From contig NZ_CP126080.1 of the NCBI RefSeq assembly GCF_030122805.1, forward strand, positions 3,787,501 to 3,851,500: 64,000 nt of DNA, written 5' to 3'. The notes below the pieces were generated by a model that was not told where the DNA came from, made no database searches, and worked only from the letters and a program-made list of their open reading frames with translations. The position numbers and the translations under genes were made by a program. Below are positions 43,424 through 51,678 of the stretch, piece by piece. The stretch is from Mesobacillus sp. AQ2. GTDB taxonomy: Bacteria; Bacillota; Bacilli; Bacillales; Cytobacillaceae. Position 1 is the stretch's first letter. Every line of letters starts with the position of its first letter.

Positions 43424-44287
43424 TTATTGGATACTTTGAACGATTTGAGATAACCCTTCGCTAAGTGGTGCAGCAGGACGACCTAGTAGTTTTTCAAAAT
43501 CGCTGCTCTCGATTTCAAGTGTACCCTCTCGAATATCTTTCTGGATACCAACTAGAAAAGGAATGAGGAATTCTGGAACGCCAGCACCCTTCATTATCTC
43601 AGCATAAGAAGCATCATCAACCTGTTGTACTGGTATTTCCTTACCCAATACAGCGCCAAGTGCAGAGGCAAACTCCTCCTGTGTGAATAACTTGCCAGAG
43701 AGCTCATAAATAGTGTTTTCGTGCCCGTTACCAGCTAATACTGCCGCTGCAGCCTCTGCATAATCCTGTTGTAATGCCCATCCAACCTTTCCGGTTCCTG
43801 CAGAAGTCACCCATGGGGCTCCTGCCAGTACACCTTGAATGCTTGAACTTTCATTCTCCAAGTACCAATTGTTACGTAAGAAAGAATAAGGAATTCCTGT
43901 TTTCAAAATAGCTTCTTCTGTTGCCTTATGTGTTGGCGCAAGCATGTTTTTACTTTCCTGTGCGTTTGCAATGCTAGTATATGCAATAAATTTAACACCG
44001 GCACGCTCTGCTGCAGCAACCGCATTTGTGTGCTGACGAATTCTTGTTTCATTGTCTCCATCCGCAGAAATAATCAATAAGCGATCGATTCCTTTAAAAG
44101 CTATATCTAAAGTTTCTGGACGGTCAAAATCTCCCTGGCGAACTTCTACTCCTCGAGTTTTTATTCCTTCTGCCTTCTCCGGATTACGAACACTAACTGC
44201 AAGTTGATTAGCTGGTACAGTTTTCAACAATTCATCAACAATTTTGGTACCCAATTTCCCTGTAGCTCCAGTTACTAACAATTTCAT
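43424..44287 (-). CDS. NmrA-like NAD(P)-binding oxidoreductase
   Basis: 287 residues. The Rossmann start MKLLVTGATGKLGTKIVDEL is followed by GVEVRQGDFDRPETLDIAFK, FIAYTSIANAQES near 102 and PYSFLRNNWYLENESS near 133, as in QOR2/YtfG-type quinone reductases that bind NADPH. Related proteins respond to electrophile or redox stress. It is divergent from an Rrf2-type regulator and its promoter overlaps operator-like repeats. Confidence 0.9.
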   Translation of the reverse strand: MKLLVTGATGKLGTKIVDELLKTVPANQLAVSVRNPEKAEGIKTRGVEVRQGDFDRPETLDIAFKGIDRLLIISADGDNETRIRQHTNAVAAAERAGVKFIAYTSIANAQESKNMLAPTHKATEEAILKTGIPYSFLRNNWYLENESSSIQGVLAGAPWVTSAGTGKVGWALQQDYAEAAAAVLAGNGHENTIYELSGKLFTQEEFASALGAVLGKEIPVQQVDDASYAEIMKGAGVPEFLIPFLVGIQKDIREGTLEIESSDFEKLLGRPAAPLSEGLSQIVQSIQ

Positions 44288-44349
44288 CTTCCATTCCTCC
44301 CAATTAAATGTTTTCGTTCCATCCTTCAGTTACATCCAATTCGATTAAC

Positions 44350-44463
44350 TGTAACCATCTCTATTACATGTAACCATAATAATTACAACTCGAGATTTTG
44401 TCAATAACTATAAATGATAATTTTTTAAGGTATAATATAAACAGTGTAACCAATTTTATTACA
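44350..44463. promoter_or_regulatory. Three 19-bp operator-like sites between the NmrA-like and Rrf2 genes
   Basis: TGTAACCATCTCTATTACA (44350-44368), TGTAACCATAATAATTACA (44369-44387) and TGTAACCAATTTTATTACA (44445-44463) share TGTAACC-N6-ATTACA, an imperfect palindrome. Two sites abut each other across the -10 of the NmrA-like gene; the third lies just downstream of a TATAAT for the Rrf2 gene. This fits repression of both by the Rrf2 protein. Confidence 0.75.
44376..44404 (-). promoter_or_regulatory. Promoter of the NmrA-like gene
   Basis: Minus strand: TTGACA (44399-44404), 17-base spacer, TATTAT (44376-44381). Operator-like site 2 covers the -10 box. Confidence 0.75.
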
Positions 44464-44508
44464 ATTAAAGTTTTATCCTTATGAAAATGCAAGAAAGGTG
44501 ATGAATAA

Positions 44509-44943
44509 ATGTCCATTAGCAGCCGATTCGCTGTAGGCGTTCATATATTATCTCTTATAGAGTTTAATAAAGAAGGTGTAAGTTCATCTGAATATTTGGC
44601 AGAAAGTGTAAACACAAATCCAGCACTTATAAGAAAAATTATTGGAATGCTAAAGAAAGCAGGGTTAGTAGAGGTACATCCTGGTATTCCGGGAACTAAA
44701 CTTGCAAGGAATTTATCTGACATAACTCTGTTAGATGTATATAAGGCAGTTAATGTAGTACAGGACAATGAGTTGTTTAATGTTCATGAAAGTCCAAATC
44801 CTAAATGTCCTGTAGGAAGAAACATTCAAAATACGATCATTCCTATATTGTCTGCCGCACAATTAGCGATGGAAAAGGTCTTAGGAAATGTAACCATCGA
44901 GGATGTAGTTAAGGATATGCTTGAAAAAGAAAAAATAAATTAA
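44509..44943 (+). CDS. Rrf2-family transcriptional regulator
   Basis: 144 residues. The winged helix is SSRFAVGVHILSLIEFNKEG then SSEYLAESVNTNPALIRKII, typical of Rrf2. Only one cysteine is visible in the usual cluster region (SPNPKCPVGRNIQ), so an iron-sulphur cluster is unlikely; relatives such as YwnA-type proteins sense thiol-reactive compounds with a single Cys. AAAGGTGATG precedes the ATG. Probable regulator of the divergent oxidoreductase. Confidence 0.9.
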   Translation: MSISSRFAVGVHILSLIEFNKEGVSSSEYLAESVNTNPALIRKIIGMLKKAGLVEVHPGIPGTKLARNLSDITLLDVYKAVNVVQDNELFNVHESPNPKCPVGRNIQNTIIPILSAAQLAMEKVLGNVTIEDVVKDMLEKEKIN

Positions 44944-45016
44944 CAACTAGTCATAGTTTAATAAAAGTATGTCATTACCATTGGCATTTACAATTTAAAA
45001 GATATGTTTTGTCAAG

Positions 45017-45052
45017 AAAAAGAGGCAATGCTATTTCACATTGCCCCTTTCT
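45017..45052. terminator. Terminator between convergent genes
   Basis: Stem AAAGAGGCAATG / CATTGCCCCTTT between the Rrf2 and hxlR genes. Confidence 0.7.
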
Positions 45053-45092
45053 ATATTGTGGTGCTATTTACCTCGATTTATATAGTCAAGTT

Positions 45093-45452
45093 TTAATTAA
45101 TTGACTCTTTCTTAGGGTTTAACCCTACAGTCTCCATATAGTTTTTACCCCATTTATACATAGCATCAAGAATCGGCATCAAGCTTCTCCCCTGTTCAGT
45201 AAGGGAGTATTCCACTTTTGGAGGAACAACCGGGTAAACTTTCCGCTCTACTATCAAGTCTTCTTCCAGTTCACGCAATTGGTTCACAAGCATCCTTTGC
45301 GTGATTCCTGGCATGAGAGCCTTCAATTCACCAAATCGCTTGGTTCCTTCTTTCCCTAGATGCCATAAAATAAGCATTTTCCACTTTCCACCGATAACTG
45401 ATAGCGTCAATTCCTTCTCACAGTTAAAGATCTTATCCTGCATTCGTGACAT
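45093..45452 (-). CDS. hxlR: HxlR-family regulator of formaldehyde detoxification
   Basis: 119 residues: [20 protein letters not shown], the winged helix [20 protein letters not shown] and [20 protein letters not shown], all standard for HxlR. The start at 45452 has GAGGTGAG upstream; the frame to 45500 has none. It is divergent from hxlA-hxlB, and in B. subtilis HxlR activates that operon in response to formaldehyde. The Cys in the N-terminal segment (NCEKE) is the conserved sensor position. Confidence 0.92.
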   Translation of the reverse strand: MSRMQDKIFNCEKELTLSVIGGKWKMLILWHLGKEGTKRFGELKALMPGITQRMLVNQLRELEEDLIVERKVYPVVPPKVEYSLTEQGRSLMPILDAMYKWGKNYMETVGLNPKKESIN

Positions 45453-45484
45453 TTCACTCACCTCAATCGTTATTATACCCCATA

Positions 45485-45552
45485 GTATACTTTTTAGCAC
45501 TATGTAAAATAAAAGTGCGTACTTCCACTAAAATGTTATAGGTTGTATACTT
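45485..45552. promoter_or_regulatory. hxlR: Repeated GTATACTT-like boxes, candidate HxlR sites
   Basis: GTATACTT (45485-45492), GTACTT within GTGCGTACTT (45519-45524) and GTATACTT (45545-45552) occur at roughly 30-base intervals between hxlR and hxlA. A minus-strand -10 TATAAT for hxlR is at 45472-45477. Role inferred from position. Confidence 0.5.
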
Positions 45553-45704
45553 GCAATTGTTCAGCGATTAGGAACATCATCGATCCTGGTTGCTGGTACA
45601 GATAATACTCCAAAAGGATAATATTCCTGAAGAGGATCTATTTAATTTTGGAGACAGTATAACTGCACGAAAAATCCGAATAAAATTAATAGGAGTGAAC
45701 ATAT

Positions 45705-46337
45705 ATGGAATTACAATTAGCTTTAGATTTAGTCAATATTCCAGAAGCCATTGAATTGGTGAAAGAAGTGGAGGAGCATATCGATATCGTAGAAATCGGT
45801 ACCCCAGTCGTAATCAACGAGGGTCTCCATGCAGTAAAGGCAGTAAAAGAAGCATTCCCTAATTTAAAGGTATTAGCAGACCTGAAAATCATGGACGCTG
45901 CTGGTTATGAAGTGATGAAAGCCTCTGAAGCAGGTGCTGATATTATTACGATTCTAGCCACAGCCGAAGATATGTCTATTCAAGGTGCTGTAGAAGAAGC
46001 GAAAAAACAAGGCAAAAAAATCCTTGTTGATATGATCGCTGTTAAAGATCTGGCTGCTCGAGCTAAAGAAGTCGATGCAATGGGTGTAGACTATATTTGT
46101 GTCCACACTGGCTACGATCTTCAAGCAGTAGGTAAAAACTCTTTCGAAGATTTGCAAACCATTAAAAGTGTTGTAAAAAATGCAAAAACTGCAATCGCAG
46201 GCGGCATTAAATTAGAAACACTTCCAGAAGTCATTAAAGTAAATCCAGATCTTGTCATTGTTGGCGGCGGTATTACAGGTCAAGCTGATAAAAAAGCTGC
46301 AGCAGCAAAAATGCAAGAAATGATCAAACAAGGGTAA
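45705..46337 (+). CDS. hxlA: 3-hexulose-6-phosphate synthase
   Basis: 210 residues, full length for HPS. ELQLALDLVNIPEAIELVKE at the N-terminus, VLADLKIMDAAGYEV near 60 with the catalytic Asp-Lys-Asp pattern of the OMP-decarboxylase superfamily, ICVHTGYDLQAVG near 132 and GGIKLETLPEVI near 168. It condenses formaldehyde with ribulose 5-phosphate. First gene of hxlAB; AGGAGTG lies upstream. Confidence 0.95.
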   Translation: MELQLALDLVNIPEAIELVKEVEEHIDIVEIGTPVVINEGLHAVKAVKEAFPNLKVLADLKIMDAAGYEVMKASEAGADIITILATAEDMSIQGAVEEAKKQGKKILVDMIAVKDLAARAKEVDAMGVDYICVHTGYDLQAVGKNSFEDLQTIKSVVKNAKTAIAGGIKLETLPEVIKVNPDLVIVGGGITGQADKKAAAAKMQEMIKQG

Positions 46338-46345
46338 TTTCGAGC

Positions 46346-46903
46346 ATGCATACGACACAATATTTAGCTAAGATCTTAAAAGAGTTGATCAGAACAACTG
46401 ATCTCATTTCGAATGAAGAAGCTGAGAAATTAGTCAATGGGATTCTTGAAGCAAAGAAAGTGTTTATAGCTGGCGCAGGTAGATCTGGATTTATGGCCAA
46501 GTCATTTGCGATGCGAATGATGCATATGGGCATAGATGCTTATGTCCCAGGCGAAACGGTGACCCCTAACTTTGAGGAAGGTGACCTGATCATCTTCGCC
46601 TCTGGTTCAGGTGAAACAAAAAGCCTGGTCTCCATGGCTGAGAAAGCAAAAAGCTTAGGTGGAACTGTTGCAGCTTTAACCATTTTCCCTGATTCCACTA
46701 TTGGAAAATTGGCAGATATGACAGTTAAATTACCCGGATCTCCTAAAGATCAATCGGAAGGTGATTATAAAACCATTCAGCCTATGGGCTCATTATTCGA
46801 GCAAACTCTTTTACTATTCTGCGACGCTCTCATTCTGAGGTTCATGGAGAAAAAGGGCTTAGATTCGAATAAGATGTATGGCAGACACGCCAATTTAGAA
46901 TAA
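46346..46903 (+). CDS. hxlB: 6-phospho-3-hexuloisomerase
   Basis: 185 residues, a SIS-domain isomerase: VFIAGAGRSGFMAKSFAMRM near 38, YVPGETVTPNFEEGDLIIFA near 65, and C-terminal SLFEQTLLLFCDALILRFME. It converts hexulose 6-phosphate to fructose 6-phosphate, completing formaldehyde fixation. It starts 8 bases after hxlA and is followed by a terminator. Confidence 0.95.
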   Translation: MHTTQYLAKILKELIRTTDLISNEEAEKLVNGILEAKKVFIAGAGRSGFMAKSFAMRMMHMGIDAYVPGETVTPNFEEGDLIIFASGSGETKSLVSMAEKAKSLGGTVAALTIFPDSTIGKLADMTVKLPGSPKDQSEGDYKTIQPMGSLFEQTLLLFCDALILRFMEKKGLDSNKMYGRHANLE

Positions 46904-46922
46904 AACGCTGATTGTCTATGAG

Positions 46923-46960
46923 AGACCGCAAACTGTTCCATGCAAGATTGCGGTCTTTCT
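46923..46960 (+). terminator. Terminator after hxlB
   Basis: Stem AGACCGCAA / TTGCGGTCT followed by TTCTATTT. Confidence 0.75.
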
Positions 46961-47001
46961 ATTTAACTTTGTGTAAAAACCTTGTTCATAGGAGTGAAAA
47001 A

Positions 47002-47718
47002 ATGAATTCATTAAATGGCAAAACTGCTTTAATTACTGGTGCAGGCAGAGGTATAGGACGAGCTACTGCTATCGCCTTAGCAAAAGAAGGGGTCAATTTA
47101 GGATTGCTTGGCTTGAATATGTCTAACCTTGAAAAGGTTGCGGCTGAACTAGCACAATTTGATGTGAAAGTTTCAATAGCAACAGGAGATGTTTCCAATC
47201 TCGAATCAGTTATTAATGCAGTTGAACATATTAAAGCTGATCACGAACCAATTGATATCCTCATTAACAATGCTGGAGTTGCCAAGTTTGGCGATTTCCT
47301 TGATTTAACTCCTGAAGAATGGGAGAAAATCATCCAAGTGAATTTAATGGGAGTTTATAATGCAACAAGAGCCGTACTTCCCGGCATGATTGAAAGAAAA
47401 ACAGGTGATATTATCAATATCTCTTCCTCTGCCGGACAAAAAGGTGCTCCTGTAACAAGTGCTTACAGTGCTTCTAAATTCGCTGTTTTAGGACTAACAG
47501 AATCACTTATGCTCGAAGTAAGGAAGCACAACATCCGTGTAACAGCTTTTACACCAAGTACGGTTGTAACAGACCTTGCAATTGATACTAACCTTGTCAG
47601 CGGTAATGAAGATCATGTTATGCAGCCAGAAGACCTTGCTGAATTAATCGTAGCTGGCCTAAAATTAAATCAAAGGGTATTCGTTAAAACTGCCGGGCTT
47701 TGGTCAACCAATCCTTAA
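47002..47718 (+). CDS. yoxD: Short-chain dehydrogenase YoxD (FabG-like)
   Basis: 238 residues, the length of B. subtilis YoxD. NADP site [24 protein letters not shown] in [20 protein letters not shown], catalytic Ser-Tyr-Lys in [20 protein letters not shown] then SKFAVLGL, and C-terminus [18 protein letters not shown] lies just before the ATG at 47002; the frame upstream to 46912 has no ribosome site and runs through the hxlB terminator. Substrate unknown. Confidence 0.9.
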   Translation: MNSLNGKTALITGAGRGIGRATAIALAKEGVNLGLLGLNMSNLEKVAAELAQFDVKVSIATGDVSNLESVINAVEHIKADHEPIDILINNAGVAKFGDFLDLTPEEWEKIIQVNLMGVYNATRAVLPGMIERKTGDIINISSSAGQKGAPVTSAYSASKFAVLGLTESLMLEVRKHNIRVTAFTPSTVVTDLAIDTNLVSGNEDHVMQPEDLAELIVAGLKLNQRVFVKTAGLWSTNP

Positions 47719-47730
47719 TCTAAATGAATC

Positions 47731-47758
47731 AGATCCATTTGGATCTGCCTCTTTTTTA
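47731..47758 (+). terminator. Terminator after yoxD
   Basis: Palindrome AGATCCATTTGGATCT, then CCTCTTTTTT. Confidence 0.7.
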
Positions 47759-47783
47759 TTCACACCATTAGCAGCCGCATCCG

Positions 47784-48050
47784 TCATTGGTGGTACATGG
47801 ACATTACTCTCTCCAAATCACAAATCAACTCATTAATTTCATTTTGTGTCAGGTGTAAAGGCATTTGATCGTAAAGGATAATTATTTGCCCATCATCTTC
47901 ATGCTGATGTTTTTTTAAATAATGATATATATTGTTTAACTGGTTTTCCTTAAGAACCGATTCTGTATTTAAACTTTTCACTTTCTGTAAAGAAAATTCA
48001 TTCATGGAGGAATCAAATTCACCTGCAATTATTGTACCTTGCATATACAT
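47784..48050 (-). CDS. Small acidic protein of unknown function (88 aa)
   Basis: Starts MYMQGTIIAGEFDSSMNEFS; includes NQLNNIYHYLKKHQHEDDGQ and ends ELICDLERVMSMYHQ. It looks like a small alpha/beta protein without membrane segments. GAGGAG lies 7 bases upstream of the ATG at 48050. No family recognised. It is convergent with yoxD. Confidence 0.6.
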   Translation of the reverse strand: MYMQGTIIAGEFDSSMNEFSLQKVKSLNTESVLKENQLNNIYHYLKKHQHEDDGQIIILYDQMPLHLTQNEINELICDLERVMSMYHQ

Positions 48051-48120
48051 GCTCTCACTCCTCAAAATCAATATTTCTTAGTTTCCCCTCCAAATAAATA
48101 CTAGATGCAAAATGTTAACA

Positions 48121-48168
48121 AAAGGGTTAAGGGAGCGAAATATAATTCACTCCCTCAACCCTTTTATC
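48121..48168. terminator. Long hairpin terminator
   Basis: Stem AAAGGGTTAAGGGAG / CTCCCTCAACCCTTTT with one mismatch. On the minus strand it follows the yfmQ remnant, which it probably once terminated. Confidence 0.65.
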
Positions 48169-48221
48169 AGTATTAAAATATTAAAACAATGATTTGCTCA
48201 CTTTACAGTGTTAGAACCTCC

Positions 48222-48654
48222 TCAGCTTGCGGACATTTGCTCCTGAAGGCTATCGGACCGAAGACTATATGCACCTACTTTATTTTTATATTTTTACTAC
48301 ATCAACGCAATCGTTATAACAATACAACCAAAACATAACATTCGTCTTGCCTCTGTGAGTTTGGATTATAATTGGAGTCTTATTGCTCTCTGGATTAAAA
48401 TACAAATCCTCAATCCCCGGCCAAATATGATATTTCTCTAAAAATGTTACTTCGTTAAAAGAGTGAACGATTCAAGCTTTTTCACTGCCTTCCTTTTCTT
48501 TACCGCTGTTAAACACCATGATGCTTTCTTTATCTAACGTTGAATTCAGTTCAAATTTACTTAAAACTAACTCTACCGGACCTGATGGAAGACATATAAT
48601 TACTATGTTAAATAAACTTAACAGAATAATTGGGATAATCCAGACCAGGTCAAT
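48222..48654 (-). pseudogene. yfmQ: YfmQ-family protein, frameshifted and with mutated start
   Basis: Three frames together give a YfmQ-like protein: IDLVWIIPIILLSLFNIVII (one membrane helix), then HSFNEVTFLEKYHIWPGIED and FNPESNKTPIIIQTHRGKTN, then YKNKVGAYSLRSDSLQEQ, stop at 48222. There are two frameshifts, and the codon 5 bases after a perfect GGGGAGG is ATT where ATG is expected. YfmQ function is unknown. Confidence 0.7.
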
Positions 48655-48763
48655 TATATCCTCCCCTTGTGTTCTACATTTTCATGTTCATGCTGCTTTT
48701 GCACGTCATTTATATAGAGGAATAAGCATCTGACAACCGCATAATTAAACTTCTGAAATAAAA

Positions 48764-48795
48764 AAAGAATGCCTTATGATTGGCATTCTACTTTC
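48764..48795 (-). terminator. Terminator of the histidine kinase gene
   Basis: Stem AGAATGCC / GGCATTCT with a T7 run on the minus strand. Confidence 0.8.
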
Positions 48796-48821
48796 TCGAG
48801 TCTTTGATTAATGAATTTCAC

Positions 48822-50381
48822 TTATTCATTCTCAGTTATATTGGAGCTATAAGTTTTTTCTTTATTCATTTGAGTTTTGAATGTTATTTTAAAAGTTGTC
48901 CCATTATTCGATTTGCTTTTAACATCGACGCTCCCTTTATGGTTCTGAATAATTTTATAGCTCACCATAAGCCCTAAGCCATTTCCATCTTGCTTTGTTG
49001 TAAAAAAAGGCTCTCCAAGTTTTTTAACCTGATCGGATTCCATCCCTATACCGTTATCCTTTATTGTGATAGATATATTTTGGTCTGTCCTTTCGATCAT
49101 AATGTCTATTTTGCCACCAGTAGGCATTGCCTCAATGGAATTTTTAATTATATTTAAAAATACTTGTTGCAATTGATTTTTTTCCCCATAAATCACTACA
49201 TCTTCTGCCGGGAAATGGTATTTAATTTTCACATTTTTCATGATTGCTTCGGGCTCGATAAACTTAACAACACTGGTTACAATACTTTTTATATTACAAT
49301 CACTGAAGTAAATCTGGTGAGGTTTTGCAAAGACCATGAATTCACTGACAATTAGATTGATACGATCAATTTCATCAAGGATCGTGCTTGCATAATTTGG
49401 CTCAATCTCATTAGCAGACAGAAGCTGTACAAATCCCCGAATGGTTGTTAACGGATTGCGTATTTCGTGGGCGAAGCCAGCTGCCAATTGTCCAATCATT
49501 GCAAGTTTCTCAGTTTTAAGCAATGTTTCTTCAGTTTTTCTTTTTTCAGTTATGTCATATTGAATTGAAATATGTTTATAACGCTCTCCATTTGAATCTA
49601 CAAAGGGAACGATGGTTGTATCTAACCAATATTGCGTCCCATCCTTCGCTTGATTTAGAATATCCCCTTTCCAAACCTCTCCCCCTTGTATCGTCTCCCA
49701 TATTTCATGAAAAAATGAAGGAGGATGAAAGTTAGAAGAGTATACATCATGTTTTTTCCCGAGCAATTCTTCCCTGGTATACTTATATAAATCGCAAAAA
49801 TTGTCATTTGCATGCAAAATTTTATCTTCACGATCTGTAATAGCAAAAATGGTTGCTTCATTTAAGACTCTCTCTAAATCCGCCAGCTCTCTTAGTGTCA
49901 TTTTTAAATCCTCTTTAGACTCATCTAAAGCAAGCTTAATGAACAACAATTCCTCATTGTAGATATTCAAAAGCGTTTTGGAAATAAGCTGGTAGGAGTA
50001 TTCAATTATTTTAAGCACTTCAAAAAAGCTGCTTATGGAAATCCTATTTTGCAGCAATTCTTGTTCAAGCAAATCCATTATTGAGCAACGAGTCAGATAA
50101 ACAAAATTGATTGATTGATCCAGGGAGGCTTTAGATTTGATTAATTTCAGGCCAAAGGATTCTACATAGGCTATTAAGTTATTTTTGTGTGTTTCATTCG
50201 GATTAATTAAAAACTGCCCTAAATGAATAAATAAGTTTTTCTCTGAAATCCTAGAAAAATCCATTTTGGTAAATATAGGATTATTAAAATTTTCTTCACC
50301 TATTTGCGTTTTGATTTTTTTAAAAGTATCTCCACTTAGTTCTTTAAACTTCCTGCCAATATACTCAATTTCTTTGTTCAT
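48822..50381 (-). CDS. PAS-domain sensor histidine kinase, sporulation-kinase-like
   Basis: About 519 residues, cytoplasmic. An N-terminal helical domain resembling the RsbR N-terminal region (FTKMDFSRISEKNLFIHLGQ) precedes a PAS domain (ATIFAITDREDKILHANDNF; then a PAC motif HISIQYDITEKRK). The kinase core has the H box AAGFAHEIRNPLTTIRGFVQ, N box FLNIIKNSIEAMP, G1 IKDNGIGME and G2 GNGLGLMVSYKI. No response regulator adjoins it, as with orphan kinases feeding Spo0A. Start at 50381 has GTGAGGT upstream. Confidence 0.9.
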   Translation of the reverse strand: MNKEIEYIGRKFKELSGDTFKKIKTQIGEENFNNPIFTKMDFSRISEKNLFIHLGQFLINPNETHKNNLIAYVESFGLKLIKSKASLDQSINFVYLTRCSIMDLLEQELLQNRISISSFFEVLKIIEYSYQLISKTLLNIYNEELLFIKLALDESKEDLKMTLRELADLERVLNEATIFAITDREDKILHANDNFCDLYKYTREELLGKKHDVYSSNFHPPSFFHEIWETIQGGEVWKGDILNQAKDGTQYWLDTTIVPFVDSNGERYKHISIQYDITEKRKTEETLLKTEKLAMIGQLAAGFAHEIRNPLTTIRGFVQLLSANEIEPNYASTILDEIDRINLIVSEFMVFAKPHQIYFSDCNIKSIVTSVVKFIEPEAIMKNVKIKYHFPAEDVVIYGEKNQLQQVFLNIIKNSIEAMPTGGKIDIMIERTDQNISITIKDNGIGMESDQVKKLGEPFFTTKQDGNGLGLMVSYKIIQNHKGSVDVKSKSNNGTTFKITFKTQMNKEKTYSSNITENE

Positions 50382-51455
50382 CTTATACCTCACTAAAATT
50401 TTTTTACTTAATAAATAGATAAATCTTTTCAAAATACCTTTTAGCTAAACAAAATTACAATTTATTAGAGTACGAAACTGATTTCTTTTTAATTGCCGGA
50501 TATCCATTTTTATCGATTTTGCCCTTAATTTCTTTAATCGTAAAATAACCATCTCTATTAAACCTTCTTCTACTAAGTGTCAGCTTGAAGTGCGCACAAG
50601 GTCCATCCTTCAAAAAAAACGCTATACTTCTTTCAATTATTTCTTCAACGATTGCGCACTAATCCTCCTTGAATAAATGTACACCAAAGTATAAGGACAA
50701 ATTTTCAATAATTGGGTTCAAACAAAGATTTATCACAGAATTCTACCAAGTTTGATTAATATTGTATCTTATAGATAATATCTAACTTTTAGTGAGGCTC
50801 TGCGCCTTTAGGTCGCTTTGTGAGTATCTCTTCACCTTATGTTTTTCCATTGAATTCAACACAGCGTCACAGCATGAAACCATCCTTTGAACCAGGGTTA
50901 TGGACTGATTTTCTATGTGTAACTCAGAAGATAAAATTTAAATAATACTCCAGTTCGTTTTTTTTGAACTTTTTTGATTTCTGGATAGCTTGAATAAAAT
51001 CGTTTTTAGTAGGGATTGGAATAATTTACACCTTCCTTCATAAATGTATTATTTTTTTCCTATTCGATATATCCGCAATAATTCCTCTTTAGTCCTCCCA
51101 ATTCTAATCTAAAAATAGATTTAACATAAAAAGCCAGTTAAGCGTCTTGGATTTAACGACACACAAAAAATGACCAGTTTGGTTCTTAGGATATTTGCCT
51201 CGAAAATCGGCAATCATAATCCTGAGACATAGTAATTCGACCTCTAGAACGGATTATTTTCTCAAGGGCAAGGTTCCCCGCAGAGATCTTGCCCCTCCGG
51301 CTTTTAACGTTAAAAGATAATGTATTTATTTACTTTTAATTGGAGTGATATATTAAATAAACTGATGTTTGAAAAATTCAGTATTATATTACTTTATACT
51401 AATCTCTTGTTTATTCGAAAGACCTCTGTTAGAATTCAAAAATCAACTTCATATG
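50382..51455. other. Long AT-rich intergenic stretch with decayed coding remnants
   Basis: Over 1 kb with no intact gene. On the minus strand a coding-like frame ends at 50455 (AFFLKDGPCAHFKLTLSRRR, then YFTIKEIKGKIDKNGYP) but its start at a good AAGGAGG near 50660 is out of frame. Another (50782 to about 50940) reads QSITLVQRMVSCCDAVLNSM. Neither family is recognised. The far right end leads into the riboswitch. Confidence 0.45.
50455..50661 (-). pseudogene. Broken small basic protein gene
   Basis: An open frame of about 65 codons reads VEEIIERSIAFFLKDGP then CAHFKLTLSRRRFNRDGYFT and ends AIKKKSVSYSNKL. A strong AAGGAGG and GTG lie just upstream, but the GTG frame stops after four codons, so one shift seems to separate start and body. 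No family recognised. Confidence 0.4.
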
Positions 51456-51607
51456 ATCCTTATATAACTATGGAAATATGGTCCATAAGTCTCTACCCGG
51501 CAGCCGTAAAATGCCGGACTATAAGGAAAGTTAGAGCGCGACACGGGATACGTTTACCCTGGTGCATTCTCTTCTTTCTTTATAGATTGAGGGAATGCAC
51601 CTTTTTT
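51456..51607 (+). promoter_or_regulatory. Purine (guanine-type) riboswitch with terminator
   Basis: The aptamer (51458-51527) has P2 TATGG/CCATA around ATATGG, the joining AGTCTCTACC, P3 CCGGCA/TGCCGG with CCGTAAA, and GACTATAAGG closing P1. The base that reads the ligand is C (GACTA), predicting guanine or hypoxanthine rather than adenine. A terminator hairpin GGTGCATTC / GAATGCACC with T6 (51561-51607) follows, so excess purine should switch the transporter off. Confidence 0.92.
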
Positions 51608-51678
51608 ATTTCCATAACAAGAAGTCAGACATCTGACAATAATTAGGGTAGTCTATGAAGCAAATTTAAGGAGGTTAA

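Noticed and set aside
45560..45665. Possible gene fragment between the HxlR boxes and hxlA
   Set aside because: A frame reading IVQRLGTSSILVAGTDNTPKG exists but is short and unrecognised, with no start signal; not enough to call.
48518..48733. 71-codon plus-strand ORF
   Set aside because: It is antisense to the yfmQ remnant, with no ribosome site.
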